Shown here piece by piece: positions 1 through 6,757 of a stretch of 16,327 bases of DNA. The notes below the pieces were generated by a model. It saw only the letters and a program-made list of their open reading frames with translations. It did no database searches and was not told where the DNA came from. A program made the translations under genes and the position numbers. Within the stretch, counting starts at the first letter, position 1, and each line of letters opens with the position of its first letter. Source of the stretch: Chitinophagaceae bacterium (GTDB taxonomy: Bacteria; Bacteroidota; Bacteroidia; Chitinophagales; Chitinophagaceae); assembly GCA_947463105.1 (NCBI GenBank), contig CANHSD010000038.1:1-16327 (forward strand), read 5' to 3'.

Positions 1-173
1 AGACGATGTCTTCTTTCGTTGATTGTTCCAAATCTGGGCATGATACACCTTACTTCATAGCCAGTATCATTGGCTTTAATTGCAAGTTTATTTACGATTT
101 CCGAGAACTCTGTGAGCTCAAGGTAAGGCGACATCTCGTTGGCTATAAAGAGAATTCTTTTTTTGCTTACCAT
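1..173 (-). CDS. glgA: Glycogen/starch synthase homologue (GT5-like), N-terminal fragment
   Basis: Only the first 57 codons are inside the window; the gene runs leftward past position 1. The residues (MVSKKRILFIANEMSPYLEL, then a TEFSEIVNKLA segment, then IMPRFGTINERRH) match the start of the glycogen synthase family common in Bacteroidota, which would extend glucan chains from a nucleotide-glucose donor in the cytoplasm. Aligned on the E-M-x-P segment with classical GlgA, the usual K-T-G-G-L donor-binding motif is replaced: E19 stands where the lysine should be, and T21-E22 where the two glycines should be. Donor use or catalysis may therefore differ. An in-frame ATG at 206 would add 11 residues; I prefer 173 because similarity begins there. 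No Shine-Dalgarno precedes either. The gene diverges from the flippase-like gene at 336. Confidence 0.8.
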   Translation of the reverse strand, partial: MVSKKRILFIANEMSPYLELTEFSEIVNKLAIKANDTGYEVRCIMPRFGTINERRHR

Positions 174-287
174 TTGTTTGGATTGATGAAGCGGACGAAA
201 TTGCATGTAAAAATAAGAAATTTTATCGGATTTGCCTGCCGACAGCCATTTCAGGTCCTTTTAGGCTCAATTTGATAAAGATTTACA

Positions 288-318
288 TTTTCTCCAACCA
301 AGCATTTGGTTAACTTTA
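288..318 (+). promoter_or_regulatory. Weak candidate promoter for the flippase-like gene
   Basis: TAACTTTA (311-318) matches seven of eight positions of the Bacteroidota -7 box TAnnTTTG. TTTT (288-291), 19 bases upstream, could be a poor -33 box. A start about 6-8 bases further on would leave a leader of roughly 10 bases before the ATG at 336. Both boxes are imperfect, so this is tentative. Confidence 0.3.
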
Positions 319-335
319 CCATTCAAAACCAATGG

Positions 336-1352
336 ATGTTCAACAAAAGGATCAAAACCATATTGCAGTTCATTATTTTCCTTTCATTGGGCATTTTCCT
401 TGTTTGGTTCTCTACAAGATCATTCACGGAAAATGAAATCAATAAAGTCAAATCATTGGTTTTCAATGCTAAACCGAGTATTATCGTTCCTTGCATCATC
501 ATTATTATACTCAGTCACTACATAAGGGCCATCAGGTGGAAGATGTTGATACAACCATTAGGAAAAAGTCCTAGAACCGTCAATGTTTTTCTTGCTGTGC
601 TAACAGGTTTTTTCTTTAATATCCTGTTTCCAAGGTTGGGAGAAGTAATGAAATGCAGCCTATTGGGCAAATACGAAAAAATACCTGTTGACAAACTGAT
701 TGGGACTATGGTGGCGGAAAGGGTTTTAGACCTTATTAGCCTGGTTTTGGTGATCTTGCTTGCCATTTCAACCCAAATTGACCTTGTTGGCGGATATGCA
801 AAGGAACTTTTTGATCAAATTCTGTCAAAAATCAATGCTTCTCCGACAGCCTTTTTGTTTTTGCTCACCTTATTATTGTTCCTGTATAACATTGGATATT
901 TATTGTACATGAAGTTCCGCCATTCGTCTTTCCTTTTAAAAATACAAAATTGGATAAAAGGAATTGTTGAAGGCTTGATCAGTGTCAGGAAGGTTGAAAA
1001 CAAATTCATGTTTATTGTATACACAATGGCCATATGGTTTCTTTACCTCGCCAGCATCAGGGTTGGTTTTTATGCCATGCAAGACCTCTTGGAACTTGGA
1101 TGGGTACCTTCCCTGTCCATCCTTACATTTGGTAGTTTTGCCATGATTGCAACCCAAGGAGGCATTGGCGCTTATCAATTTGCCGTTCAAAAGACATTGT
1201 TGCTGTATGGCATAAAAGAAGTCTCAGGGCTTGCTTTTGGTTGGCTGCTCTGGTCAGTTCAAACAATCATGCTCTTTATTACAGGACCTATTTCAATTGT
1301 ATTGCTTTTTACCCTCAACAAAAAATCTAATAAAACCAATTTAAATAATTAA
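336..1352 (+). CDS. Flippase-like integral membrane protein (LPG synthase TM-region family, UPF0104/YbhN-like)
   Basis: A 338-residue polytopic inner-membrane protein. Hydrophobic segments lie near residues 10-26, 47-63, 83-98 and 129-145, with more in the C-terminal half. Family signatures are RAIRWKMLI with a following glycine (about 64-76), NILFPRLGEVMK (95-106), AERVLDL (127-133) and the C-terminal ATQGGIGAYQFAVQ loop. The family resembles the membrane half of MprF, which flips lysyl-phosphatidylglycerol. The cytosolic aminoacyl-transferase domain is absent here, so a lipid-transport role is inferred from the fold and the substrate is unknown. The frame is open upstream to a TTG at 306, but ATG 336 is the first ATG and fits the hydrophobic N-terminus. 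The subtilase starts 13 bases after its stop, suggesting co-transcription. Confidence 0.85.
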   Translation: MFNKRIKTILQFIIFLSLGIFLVWFSTRSFTENEINKVKSLVFNAKPSIIVPCIIIIILSHYIRAIRWKMLIQPLGKSPRTVNVFLAVLTGFFFNILFPRLGEVMKCSLLGKYEKIPVDKLIGTMVAERVLDLISLVLVILLAISTQIDLVGGYAKELFDQILSKINASPTAFLFLLTLLLFLYNIGYLLYMKFRHSSFLLKIQNWIKGIVEGLISVRKVENKFMFIVYTMAIWFLYLASIRVGFYAMQDLLELGWVPSLSILTFGSFAMIATQGGIGAYQFAVQKTLLLYGIKEVSGLAFGWLLWSVQTIMLFITGPISIVLLFTLNKKSNKTNLNN

Positions 1353-1365
1353 TTATCAATTATAT

Positions 1366-3072
1366 ATGAAACATCTAAAGATCATCCCAGTCTTTCTCAC
1401 ATTCATCTGCAGTTACGCTTTTGTTGGGGCACAATCACTTAATGAAAAACCTGATGCCTATAAAAAAGGTTGGCATTTGGAAGACCATCAGTCAACTGGT
1501 ATTTATGGCATTTCATTGGAAAGAGCCTATACTGAATTCCTGGCCGGCAAGTCTCCAAAAAAGAAGGTTATTGTAGCCGTCATTGATTCAGGCATTGATA
1601 CTGCTCATGAAGATTTGAAACCAATCCTCTGGCAAAACAAAAAGGAAATCCCGGGTAATGGCATTGATGATGATAAAAACGGTTACATTGATGACATCCA
1701 TGGATGGAATTTTATCGGGGGAAAAGACGGTAAAAACGTTGGAAAAGACAGCTACGAGGCAGTAAGGGTATATTACAAGTTCAAACCTGAATTTGGAAAT
1801 AGCAATATAGATGCTAACAGCCTGTCAGGGGAGAAAAAAATGCAATATCAACTGTTCACCAAAGCAAAAATCCAAATTGAAGCACAAGCAAAGGAAGCTG
1901 GTATGTATGTTATGATGCTCAAGGACTTGGTTGCAAAAATTCCGTCTGCTGACAGCGTCCTAAAATTGTCTATGGGGAAGGAAAGTTATACAGGTGATGA
2001 ACTACAGGATTTCAAACCATCAGAATCTTCAGTGATCAAAGCGAAATCTGTTCTATTGGGTTTTTTCCAGCAAACCAGGCAAATGGAAAACACCAATGTC
2101 AGTTTGATTGCTGATCTTATTCAATTCTATGAAGGAGAAAAATCCAAAGTAGAAGCAGTTGAAAAAGAACCCACAAGGTATAGACAGAATGTTGTTAAAG
2201 ACAATTATGAAGACATCAACGATCGATTTTATGGCAACAATGATCTTATGGGCATAGATGCTTCGCATGGCACCCATGTTGCAGGAATCATTGGCGCTTC
2301 AAGGCAAAACAACATTGGCATCAACGGTGTGGCCAACAATGTTGAAATTATGACCATTCGGGCGGTTCCAGATGGTGATGAACACGACAAGGATATCGCC
2401 AATGCCATCCGCTATGCCGTAGACAATGGTGCCTGGGTAGTGAACATGAGTTTTGGCAAAAGCTTCTCACCAGAGAAAAAATGGGTTGATGAGGCCGTTA
2501 AATATGCTGAATCAAAAGGTGTCCTCTTGGTGCACGCAGCAGGCAATGATGCCAAGAATATTGATACGGAAGATAATTTCCCGTCTCGCAATTTTGAAAA
2601 TGATACCCTTAAGGTTTTTACCAATTGGATGAATGTTGGAGCCAGTGGTGCAACAGAGGCAGATTTGGCGGCTTCTTTTTCCAATTATGGAAAAAGGGAG
2701 GTCAATGTTTTTGCTCCTGGAGTGAAGATCTTTTCATCCATCCCTGGCGGAAATACCTATGGAGACAAGGATGGAACGAGCATGGCATCCCCTGTCGTTG
2801 CAGGTTTGGCATCCCTTATTCTCTCCTACTATCCTGATCTATCTGCAGCACAGGTAAAACAAATTATTGAGCAATCTGCAATGAAACCTTCTAAAGCCAG
2901 CTTCACAAAACCTGGAACAGAAGATGAAAAAACAAGTTTGGAGCAGCTTTCAATAACAGGTGGAATTGTCAATGCCTTAGATGCCCTCAAACTGGCTTCT
3001 ACTACAACAGGGGAAAGAAGGTCAAGCCAGGGTAATACAGAAAAACCAATCAAGAAAAAGAAAAAACAGTAA
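1366..3072 (+). CDS. Secreted subtilisin-like serine protease (peptidase S8)
   Basis: This 568-residue protein starts with a signal peptide (about 1-22, ending VGAQ) and carries the full subtilase triad: D74 in VIAVIDSG-type context, H301 in SHGTHVAG and S472 in DGTSMASPVVAG. Oxyanion N394 lies in HAAGND. An acidic loop at about 101-110 (DDDKNGYIDD) looks like the calcium loop common in this family. D74 and H301 are 227 residues apart, against about 32 in subtilisin, because of a long, mostly charged and probably helical insert (about 120-290). No sorting domain is seen; the chain ends in a lysine-rich tail (KPIKKKKKQ). It is probably periplasmic or surface-exposed, with unknown substrates. 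It begins 13 bases after the flippase-like gene and is followed after one base by the DinB-fold gene, so the three probably share a transcript. Confidence 0.9.
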   Translation: MKHLKIIPVFLTFICSYAFVGAQSLNEKPDAYKKGWHLEDHQSTGIYGISLERAYTEFLAGKSPKKKVIVAVIDSGIDTAHEDLKPILWQNKKEIPGNGIDDDKNGYIDDIHGWNFIGGKDGKNVGKDSYEAVRVYYKFKPEFGNSNIDANSLSGEKKMQYQLFTKAKIQIEAQAKEAGMYVMMLKDLVAKIPSADSVLKLSMGKESYTGDELQDFKPSESSVIKAKSVLLGFFQQTRQMENTNVSLIADLIQFYEGEKSKVEAVEKEPTRYRQNVVKDNYEDINDRFYGNNDLMGIDASHGTHVAGIIGASRQNNIGINGVANNVEIMTIRAVPDGDEHDKDIANAIRYAVDNGAWVVNMSFGKSFSPEKKWVDEAVKYAESKGVLLVHAAGNDAKNIDTEDNFPSRNFENDTLKVFTNWMNVGASGATEADLAASFSNYGKREVNVFAPGVKIFSSIPGGNTYGDKDGTSMASPVVAGLASLILSYYPDLSAAQVKQIIEQSAMKPSKASFTKPGTEDEKTSLEQLSITGGIVNALDALKLASTTTGERRSSQGNTEKPIKKKKKQ

Positions 3073-3073
3073 A

Positions 3074-3595
3074 ATGTATCCAGCCAATTCTGCTATCAGG
3101 CACCCCGCTTTTTTCAACCGTTATGTTGAACAGGTTGGGCCAGGTAACATCAGTGATTTACTGGACACATCAGTCACCTTACTTGAAAAAGATCTACAAA
3201 TCATCTCTAAAGCAGAAGGCACATTTACCTATGCACCCGGCAAATGGAGCATCAATACCCTCATTAGGCATTGCATTGATGCAGAAATGATTTTTGCCTT
3301 TAGGGCACTATCCATTGCCAGACAAGACCCTCATCCAATCAGGAGTTTTGAAGAAAATCAATATGCAATAGCATCAGAAAAAACATATGACGTAGAAATG
3401 CTTGTTCAGGAATTTATTTATGTTAGACGCGCTACAGCCCTGCTTTTCAAAGGATTTAATGAAGATTGGCTGAGCCGTTCGGGTATAACAGACAATGGAG
3501 AGCAGATGAGCCTGCTCTCCATTGGATATATTATTGTTGGTCACTGGTTACACCATAGGAAAATAATGCACACGAGGTATGGTGTTAACTTCTGA
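3074..3595 (+). CDS. DinB-fold (DinB_2 / YfiT-like) putative metalloprotein
   Basis: A 173-residue soluble protein with the four-helix DinB pattern. It has the central motif YAPGKWSINTLIRHCIDAE (53-71), which supplies H66, and the C-terminal motif VGHWLHHRKIM, which supplies H157 and H160/H161. These histidines form the usual divalent-metal site of the superfamily. Members include thiol-dependent S-transferases using bacillithiol or mycothiol; no substrate can be assigned here. The frame is open further upstream inside the subtilase gene, but ATG 3074 lies one base after the subtilase stop, fits the family length and is taken as the start. Near its 3' end (3493-3524) the coding sequence holds a perfect 13-bp hairpin. 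Its stop lies three bases from the stop of the opposing tail-specific protease. Confidence 0.8.
   Translation: MYPANSAIRHPAFFNRYVEQVGPGNISDLLDTSVTLLEKDLQIISKAEGTFTYAPGKWSINTLIRHCIDAEMIFAFRALSIARQDPHPIRSFEENQYAIASEKTYDVEMLVQEFIYVRRATALLFKGFNEDWLSRSGITDNGEQMSLLSIGYIIVGHWLHHRKIMHTRYGVNF
3493..3524. terminator. 13-bp perfect hairpin inside dinB, possible terminator for the opposing protease transcript
   Basis: CAATGGAGAGCAG (3493-3505) and CTGCTCTCCATTG (3512-3524) are exact reverse complements around a six-base loop (ATGAGC). On the minus strand it begins about 75 bases past the stop of the tail-specific protease, which has no other visible terminator. The following minus-strand bases (TCTGTTATACCC) are only weakly U-rich, so it may stabilise a 3' end rather than act as a classic terminator. 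It also encodes DinB residues, so it could be coincidental. Confidence 0.4.
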
Positions 3596-3598
3596 TAA

Positions 3599-5746
3599 TT
3601 AATTTCCTTTGACCAGAACAACCTGTCTTATCATGTCAGAGATGATTTGACAGGTCTCATTGATGTAAATATCTTTTGAAAGATTGCCAATCCATTGCTT
3701 GCGCCTTTCAAGTTTGTCGTTGTCTGAAGAAAGTTTTTTCTGGTCCAATTCCAACATTTTCACTTCCATCACTTTGGTCGATTTGTTCATTTCTTCAATT
3801 TTTTTGAACGACTCCCTGAGGCTTTTCTGTCCCTCACGGTATTTGTTCAATTGAAGTGAATAAACCCGCTGATTGGCGGTCTCCATGAGGCTGGAAGATT
3901 CCTTGATGGCATTAAAGGTTGGATTTGCAGCAACCCTAACAGCGCTGTTCTTTTGTACATATTCCATGTCATAGCCTGGAGAAACACGGGTATAAAATGC
4001 CCTTGGAATTTCATCCCAAGGCAATGCATCAGGATTGTCTTTTTCCCTGTATTTGAGGGTTTCATACTGGTCAGGAAGAATTATATTAGGTGTTACGCCC
4101 TTGAGTTGAGTTGATCCACCATTGATGCGGTAAAATTTCTGTAAGGTCAGTTTTATGGTACCAATATCAGTGGCCTCTTTGTTGAAAGGACCAGTGCTGG
4201 GTTCCAAACCAATATTCCTTTGAACAGTGCCTTTTCCATAGGTAGAAGTACTGCCAATGACAATCCCACGACCATAGTCCTGAATAGCAGCTGCAAAAAT
4301 CTCAGAAGCTGAGGCAGAAAATTCATTAACCATCACAGCCAAAGGTCCGTCGTACAAAACAGACCGATCCCTGTCTCGGAGTACCTGAGGATTTCCCTCT
4401 CTGTCTTTAACCTGAACAATTGGCCCTTCTGGGATAAAGAAACCTACCATCTGCACAACGTCATACAAAGAACCTCCGCCATTGTTCCTGAGGTCCATGA
4501 TGATGGCATCAACAGCTTGTTCCTTCAGTTTGATGATTTCCTTGGCCACATCCTGAGAACATTTTGGTCGATTGGGTCTTTCCCAATCTGCGTAAAACTC
4601 AGGAAGGAATATGTATCCGATTTTTTTTCCACCTTCATTGATTACAGCACTTTTGGCATAGGTTTCATCCAGTACCACCTCATCTCTGATCATTGAAACA
4701 ATTTTTATTGTTCCATCAGCTTTTTTGATTGTTAACCTGACTTCAGTACCCTTTTTACCCCTGATCAGCTTTACAGCATCTTCCGTTTCAAAACCAGTGA
4801 GATCAGTAGGTTCTTCAGTAGCTTGACCAACTTTCAATACCTGATCGCCAACTGCCAACTGTTGAGATTTTGACGCTGGAAGCCCTGCCACGATGGTAGC
4901 AATCCTGATGGCACCACCCTCATCATTGCGCAATGATGCACCAATACCATAAAACCTTCCACTCATTTGTTCATCAAATGATCTTTTTTCCAATGGAGGA
5001 AAGAATGTGGTATGAGGATCCATGAAATTGGTAATTACGTTGACCAGTATATCAAATCTTTCATCTGGCTTGGTTTTGATAATAATCCGATCAAAATTTC
5101 TTGTCATCATCAGTTTCACTTTGGCCCTGGCATCTTTTTCCAGTTCGGCATCAGTCTTGTAGGCACTATCTCCCTTCTTCATCGTATTGCGTTGATCCAT
5201 CAGATCAGACAGTCGTTCCAAGGTCAGGAATTTCAATCTTTTTCTCCATGCATCCTTTCTTGCAGCTTCATTTTTGGGGTAATCAAGCTTCTCAGGTTCC
5301 AAAACAATGGATTCATCTGCAGTAAACTGAAAAGGATTCTGTAACAATTCTGGGTAATATGCTGCAACTTCTTTTGTGCGTTTTGCATAAACTTGATCAA
5401 CTGCATAAAAATAAGCAATGGGAGCTCCATGCAATTCGTCATCAATGGAGGTCTCAAATTTTTTCAATTCCCTGAGGTCTGTTTGAAGAAATATATTCTT
5501 GTCAGGATCAAGCGCTTCAAGGTATTTCTTATGGATGTTTTGCGAGAAAACATCATCTACTTTCTTCGGACTGTAATGTGCAGCTTCCAGCATATCTGCT
5601 ACCTGCTGAAAAATCAGCTGGTACTTTTCTGGCGGATTACCAATACCTGAGGAATTGAAGGTTAACAACAAACCGGCCAACACAAGAACGATCACAACTG
5701 GTAATGATTTTTTACTGAACATAAATTGTAAAAATTTAGATGACAT
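3599..5746 (-). CDS. prc: Tail-specific C-terminal processing protease (peptidase S41A, Prc-like)
   Basis: About 715 residues from ATG 5746. A membrane anchor or uncleaved signal lies at about 13-30. A helical N-terminal domain follows, then a PDZ domain (about 265-345, with FYGIGASL) and the S41 core. The core has LRNNGGGSL, FSASASEIFAAAIQDYGRG with catalytic S479, and TYGKGTVQ with catalytic K505. The serine-lysine spacing is 26 residues, one more than in E. coli Prc because of one extra residue before the lysine. A helical C-terminal extension completes the family length. Prc enzymes degrade or process periplasmic proteins from exposed C-termini. Start choice: TTG 5752 lies just upstream, and ATG 5722 would keep the membrane segment intact. 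A TAATTTTG box (5757-5750) ends three bases before ATG 5746, so a transcript from it would favour ATG 5722. Confidence 0.92.
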   Translation of the reverse strand: MSSKFLQFMFSKKSLPVVIVLVLAGLLLTFNSSGIGNPPEKYQLIFQQVADMLEAAHYSPKKVDDVFSQNIHKKYLEALDPDKNIFLQTDLRELKKFETSIDDELHGAPIAYFYAVDQVYAKRTKEVAAYYPELLQNPFQFTADESIVLEPEKLDYPKNEAARKDAWRKRLKFLTLERLSDLMDQRNTMKKGDSAYKTDAELEKDARAKVKLMMTRNFDRIIIKTKPDERFDILVNVITNFMDPHTTFFPPLEKRSFDEQMSGRFYGIGASLRNDEGGAIRIATIVAGLPASKSQQLAVGDQVLKVGQATEEPTDLTGFETEDAVKLIRGKKGTEVRLTIKKADGTIKIVSMIRDEVVLDETYAKSAVINEGGKKIGYIFLPEFYADWERPNRPKCSQDVAKEIIKLKEQAVDAIIMDLRNNGGGSLYDVVQMVGFFIPEGPIVQVKDREGNPQVLRDRDRSVLYDGPLAVMVNEFSASASEIFAAAIQDYGRGIVIGSTSTYGKGTVQRNIGLEPSTGPFNKEATDIGTIKLTLQKFYRINGGSTQLKGVTPNIILPDQYETLKYREKDNPDALPWDEIPRAFYTRVSPGYDMEYVQKNSAVRVAANPTFNAIKESSSLMETANQRVYSLQLNKYREGQKSLRESFKKIEEMNKSTKVMEVKMLELDQKKLSSDNDKLERRKQWIGNLSKDIYINETCQIISDMIRQVVLVKGN

Positions 5747-5749
5747 ATT

Positions 5750-5757
5750 CAAAATTA
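5750..5757 (-). promoter_or_regulatory. Candidate -7 box just upstream of the tail-specific protease
   Basis: On the minus strand TAATTTTG (5757 to 5750) matches TAnnTTTG exactly and is followed by AAT and the ATG at 5746. I see no TTTG 18-20 bases upstream, so this may be chance. If real, transcription would start at or just inside ATG 5746. Confidence 0.35.
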
Positions 5758-5849
5758 ACCCTTTCAGGAACTTACAGGTTGTTTTTGTGGTGAATAGAGC
5801 CTAAAAGTTATGTTAAGAAAGCATAGAATGCCTGGTACGTGGAAAAACA

Positions 5850-5878
5850 AAAGGGTATTCTCTTGAAGAATACCCTTT
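5850..5878 (-). terminator. Intrinsic terminator of tRNA-His
   Basis: AAAGGGTATTCT (5850-5861) and AGAATACCCTTT (5867-5878) form a perfect 12-bp stem with a five-base loop. Read on the minus strand it starts about 10 bases after the tRNA 3' end and is followed by TGTTTTTCC, a U-rich tail. The plus-strand side is also T-rich (CTTTT), so it may work both ways. Confidence 0.8.
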
Positions 5879-5887
5879 CTTTTGGAG

Positions 5888-5962
5888 GGAGGATGATGGG
5901 TCTCGAACCCACGACCTTCTGAACCACAATCAGACGCTCTAACCAACTGAGCTACAACCTCC
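5888..5962 (-). tRNA. tRNA-His (anticodon GTG)
   Basis: The minus strand folds as a full cloverleaf. It has the extra G-1 typical of tRNA-His (5962) facing C73 (5888), the D stem GCTC/GAGC, the anticodon stem TCTGA/TCAGA with loop TTGTGGT (anticodon GTG), the variable loop AGGTC, and the T arm GTGGG-TTCGAGA-CCCAT. The acceptor stem GAGGTTG/CATCCTC pairs at six of seven positions; position 5 (T, 5957) faces T at position 68 (5893). CCA is not encoded. It has its own promoter and terminator and is monocistronic. Confidence 0.95.
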
Positions 5963-5976
5963 GTGATAATGGAGTG

Positions 5977-6007
5977 CAAAATTAATGGAAATGTTTACTC
6001 CACCAAA
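5977..6007 (-). promoter_or_regulatory. Promoter of tRNA-His
   Basis: On the minus strand TTTG (6007-6004), 19 bases, then TAATTTTG (5984-5977) is an exact match to the Bacteroidota housekeeping promoter (TTTG, N19-20, TAnnTTTG). Transcription would start about 8-12 bases before the mature 5' end, leaving a short leader for RNase P. Confidence 0.75.
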
Positions 6008-6008
6008 A

Positions 6009-6042
6009 TTGAATTTAACTTGGTTAAGATCAACTAACTTTG
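6009..6042 (+). promoter_or_regulatory. Candidate promoter of the DUF445 gene
   Basis: TAACTTTG (6035-6042) is an exact TAnnTTTG box, 15 bases before ATG 6058. The nearest -33-like triplet is TTG (6009-6011), 23 bases upstream, longer than the 19-20 seen elsewhere here. It abuts the -33 box of the divergent tRNA promoter. Confidence 0.5.
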
Positions 6043-6057
6043 TAAAAAACATCTAGA

Positions 6058-6663
6058 ATGAATTACTGGCTAATCCTGATCCCTTTGATATCTGCCTTTA
6101 TTGGTTGGTTTACCAATTGGATAGCCATAAAAATGCTTTTTCACCCCAAAGAACCCAAAAAAATTCTTGGGATAACCTTTCACGGTATTTTCCCCAAAAG
6201 GCAACAACAATTTGCAGAAAAACTCGGTAAACTTGTCAGTAAGGAACTTTTATCATTCAAAGAAATTGAGGAAAAAATCATCAATCCGGATAACCTTTCC
6301 AAAATAATGCCCCTAGTTGAAGAAAAAATCGACCTTTTCCTGCGTGAAAAACTCAGCAGCGTTTTCCCCATGATTTCCATGTTTATCGGACAAAATACCA
6401 TCAACCAGTTAAAATCCGTTTTCATGAAGGAGCTTGAAACCATGTTCCCTGAAATCATTGGATCATACATGAAACATTTAGAGTCAGAGCTTGACCTCGA
6501 AAAAATGGTAACAGAAAAGGTTTCTGGATTTTCCAGTGATAAAATGGAAACTATACTCAATCAAATCATGTCCAAAGAATTCAGGTTTGTTGAAATCATT
6601 GGAGGTGTTTTAGGACTAATCATCGGTATTTTTCAGGTTTTGATCACTTTATTGGCATCCTGA
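6058..6663 (+). CDS. DUF445 family membrane protein (YheB-like)
   Basis: A 201-residue protein with an N-terminal membrane segment (about 4-21) leading into the DUF445 signature GWFTNWIAIKMLFHPKEP (16-33) and GIFPKRQQQFAEKLGKLV (44-61). A charged helical middle follows, then a second hydrophobic segment near the C-terminus (about 178-199). DUF445 proteins are inner-membrane proteins of unknown function; this is the short form, about half the length of many members. The two ends are membrane-anchored with the helical part between them, probably on one face of the membrane. ATG 6058 is the first ATG after a TAACTTTG promoter box. The TonB receptor begins 94 bases downstream, so common transcription is possible but not shown. 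Confidence 0.82.
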   Translation: MNYWLILIPLISAFIGWFTNWIAIKMLFHPKEPKKILGITFHGIFPKRQQQFAEKLGKLVSKELLSFKEIEEKIINPDNLSKIMPLVEEKIDLFLREKLSSVFPMISMFIGQNTINQLKSVFMKELETMFPEIIGSYMKHLESELDLEKMVTEKVSGFSSDKMETILNQIMSKEFRFVEIIGGVLGLIIGIFQVLITLLAS

Positions 6664-6679
6664 ACTTAATTCTTCCTTT

Positions 6680-6692
6680 TTTGTTTAACAAA
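6680..6692. promoter_or_regulatory. 13-bp perfect palindrome upstream of the TonB receptor
   Basis: TTTGTTTAACAAA has 6-bp perfect arms around one central base and lies 65 bases before the receptor start, in a gap where I cannot find a standard -7 box. It could be an operator. A palindrome this small is expected a few times per window by chance. Confidence 0.25.
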
Positions 6693-6757
6693 TACTTGAC
6701 TTTCAATCCGAAAGATTAAAAGATCAAAAAGCATCCAATCCATTAAAATACAGCTTA

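Noticed and set aside
6..275. An 89-codon plus-strand frame at the left edge.
   Set aside because: The opposite strand clearly encodes the glycogen synthase N-terminus over 1-173; the rest is the intergenic gap.
2268..2283. A textbook sigma-54 promoter match (TGGCACC-CATG-TTGCA, GG-N10-GC).
   Set aside because: It lies in the codons for the invariant subtilase HGTHVAG motif, and no gene starts downstream on that strand. The match is explained by the protein sequence.
6180..6560. A 126-codon open frame on the minus strand.
   Set aside because: It is fully antisense to the DUF445 gene, Ser/Leu-rich as expected of a complement of Lys/Glu codons, with no promoter or family match.
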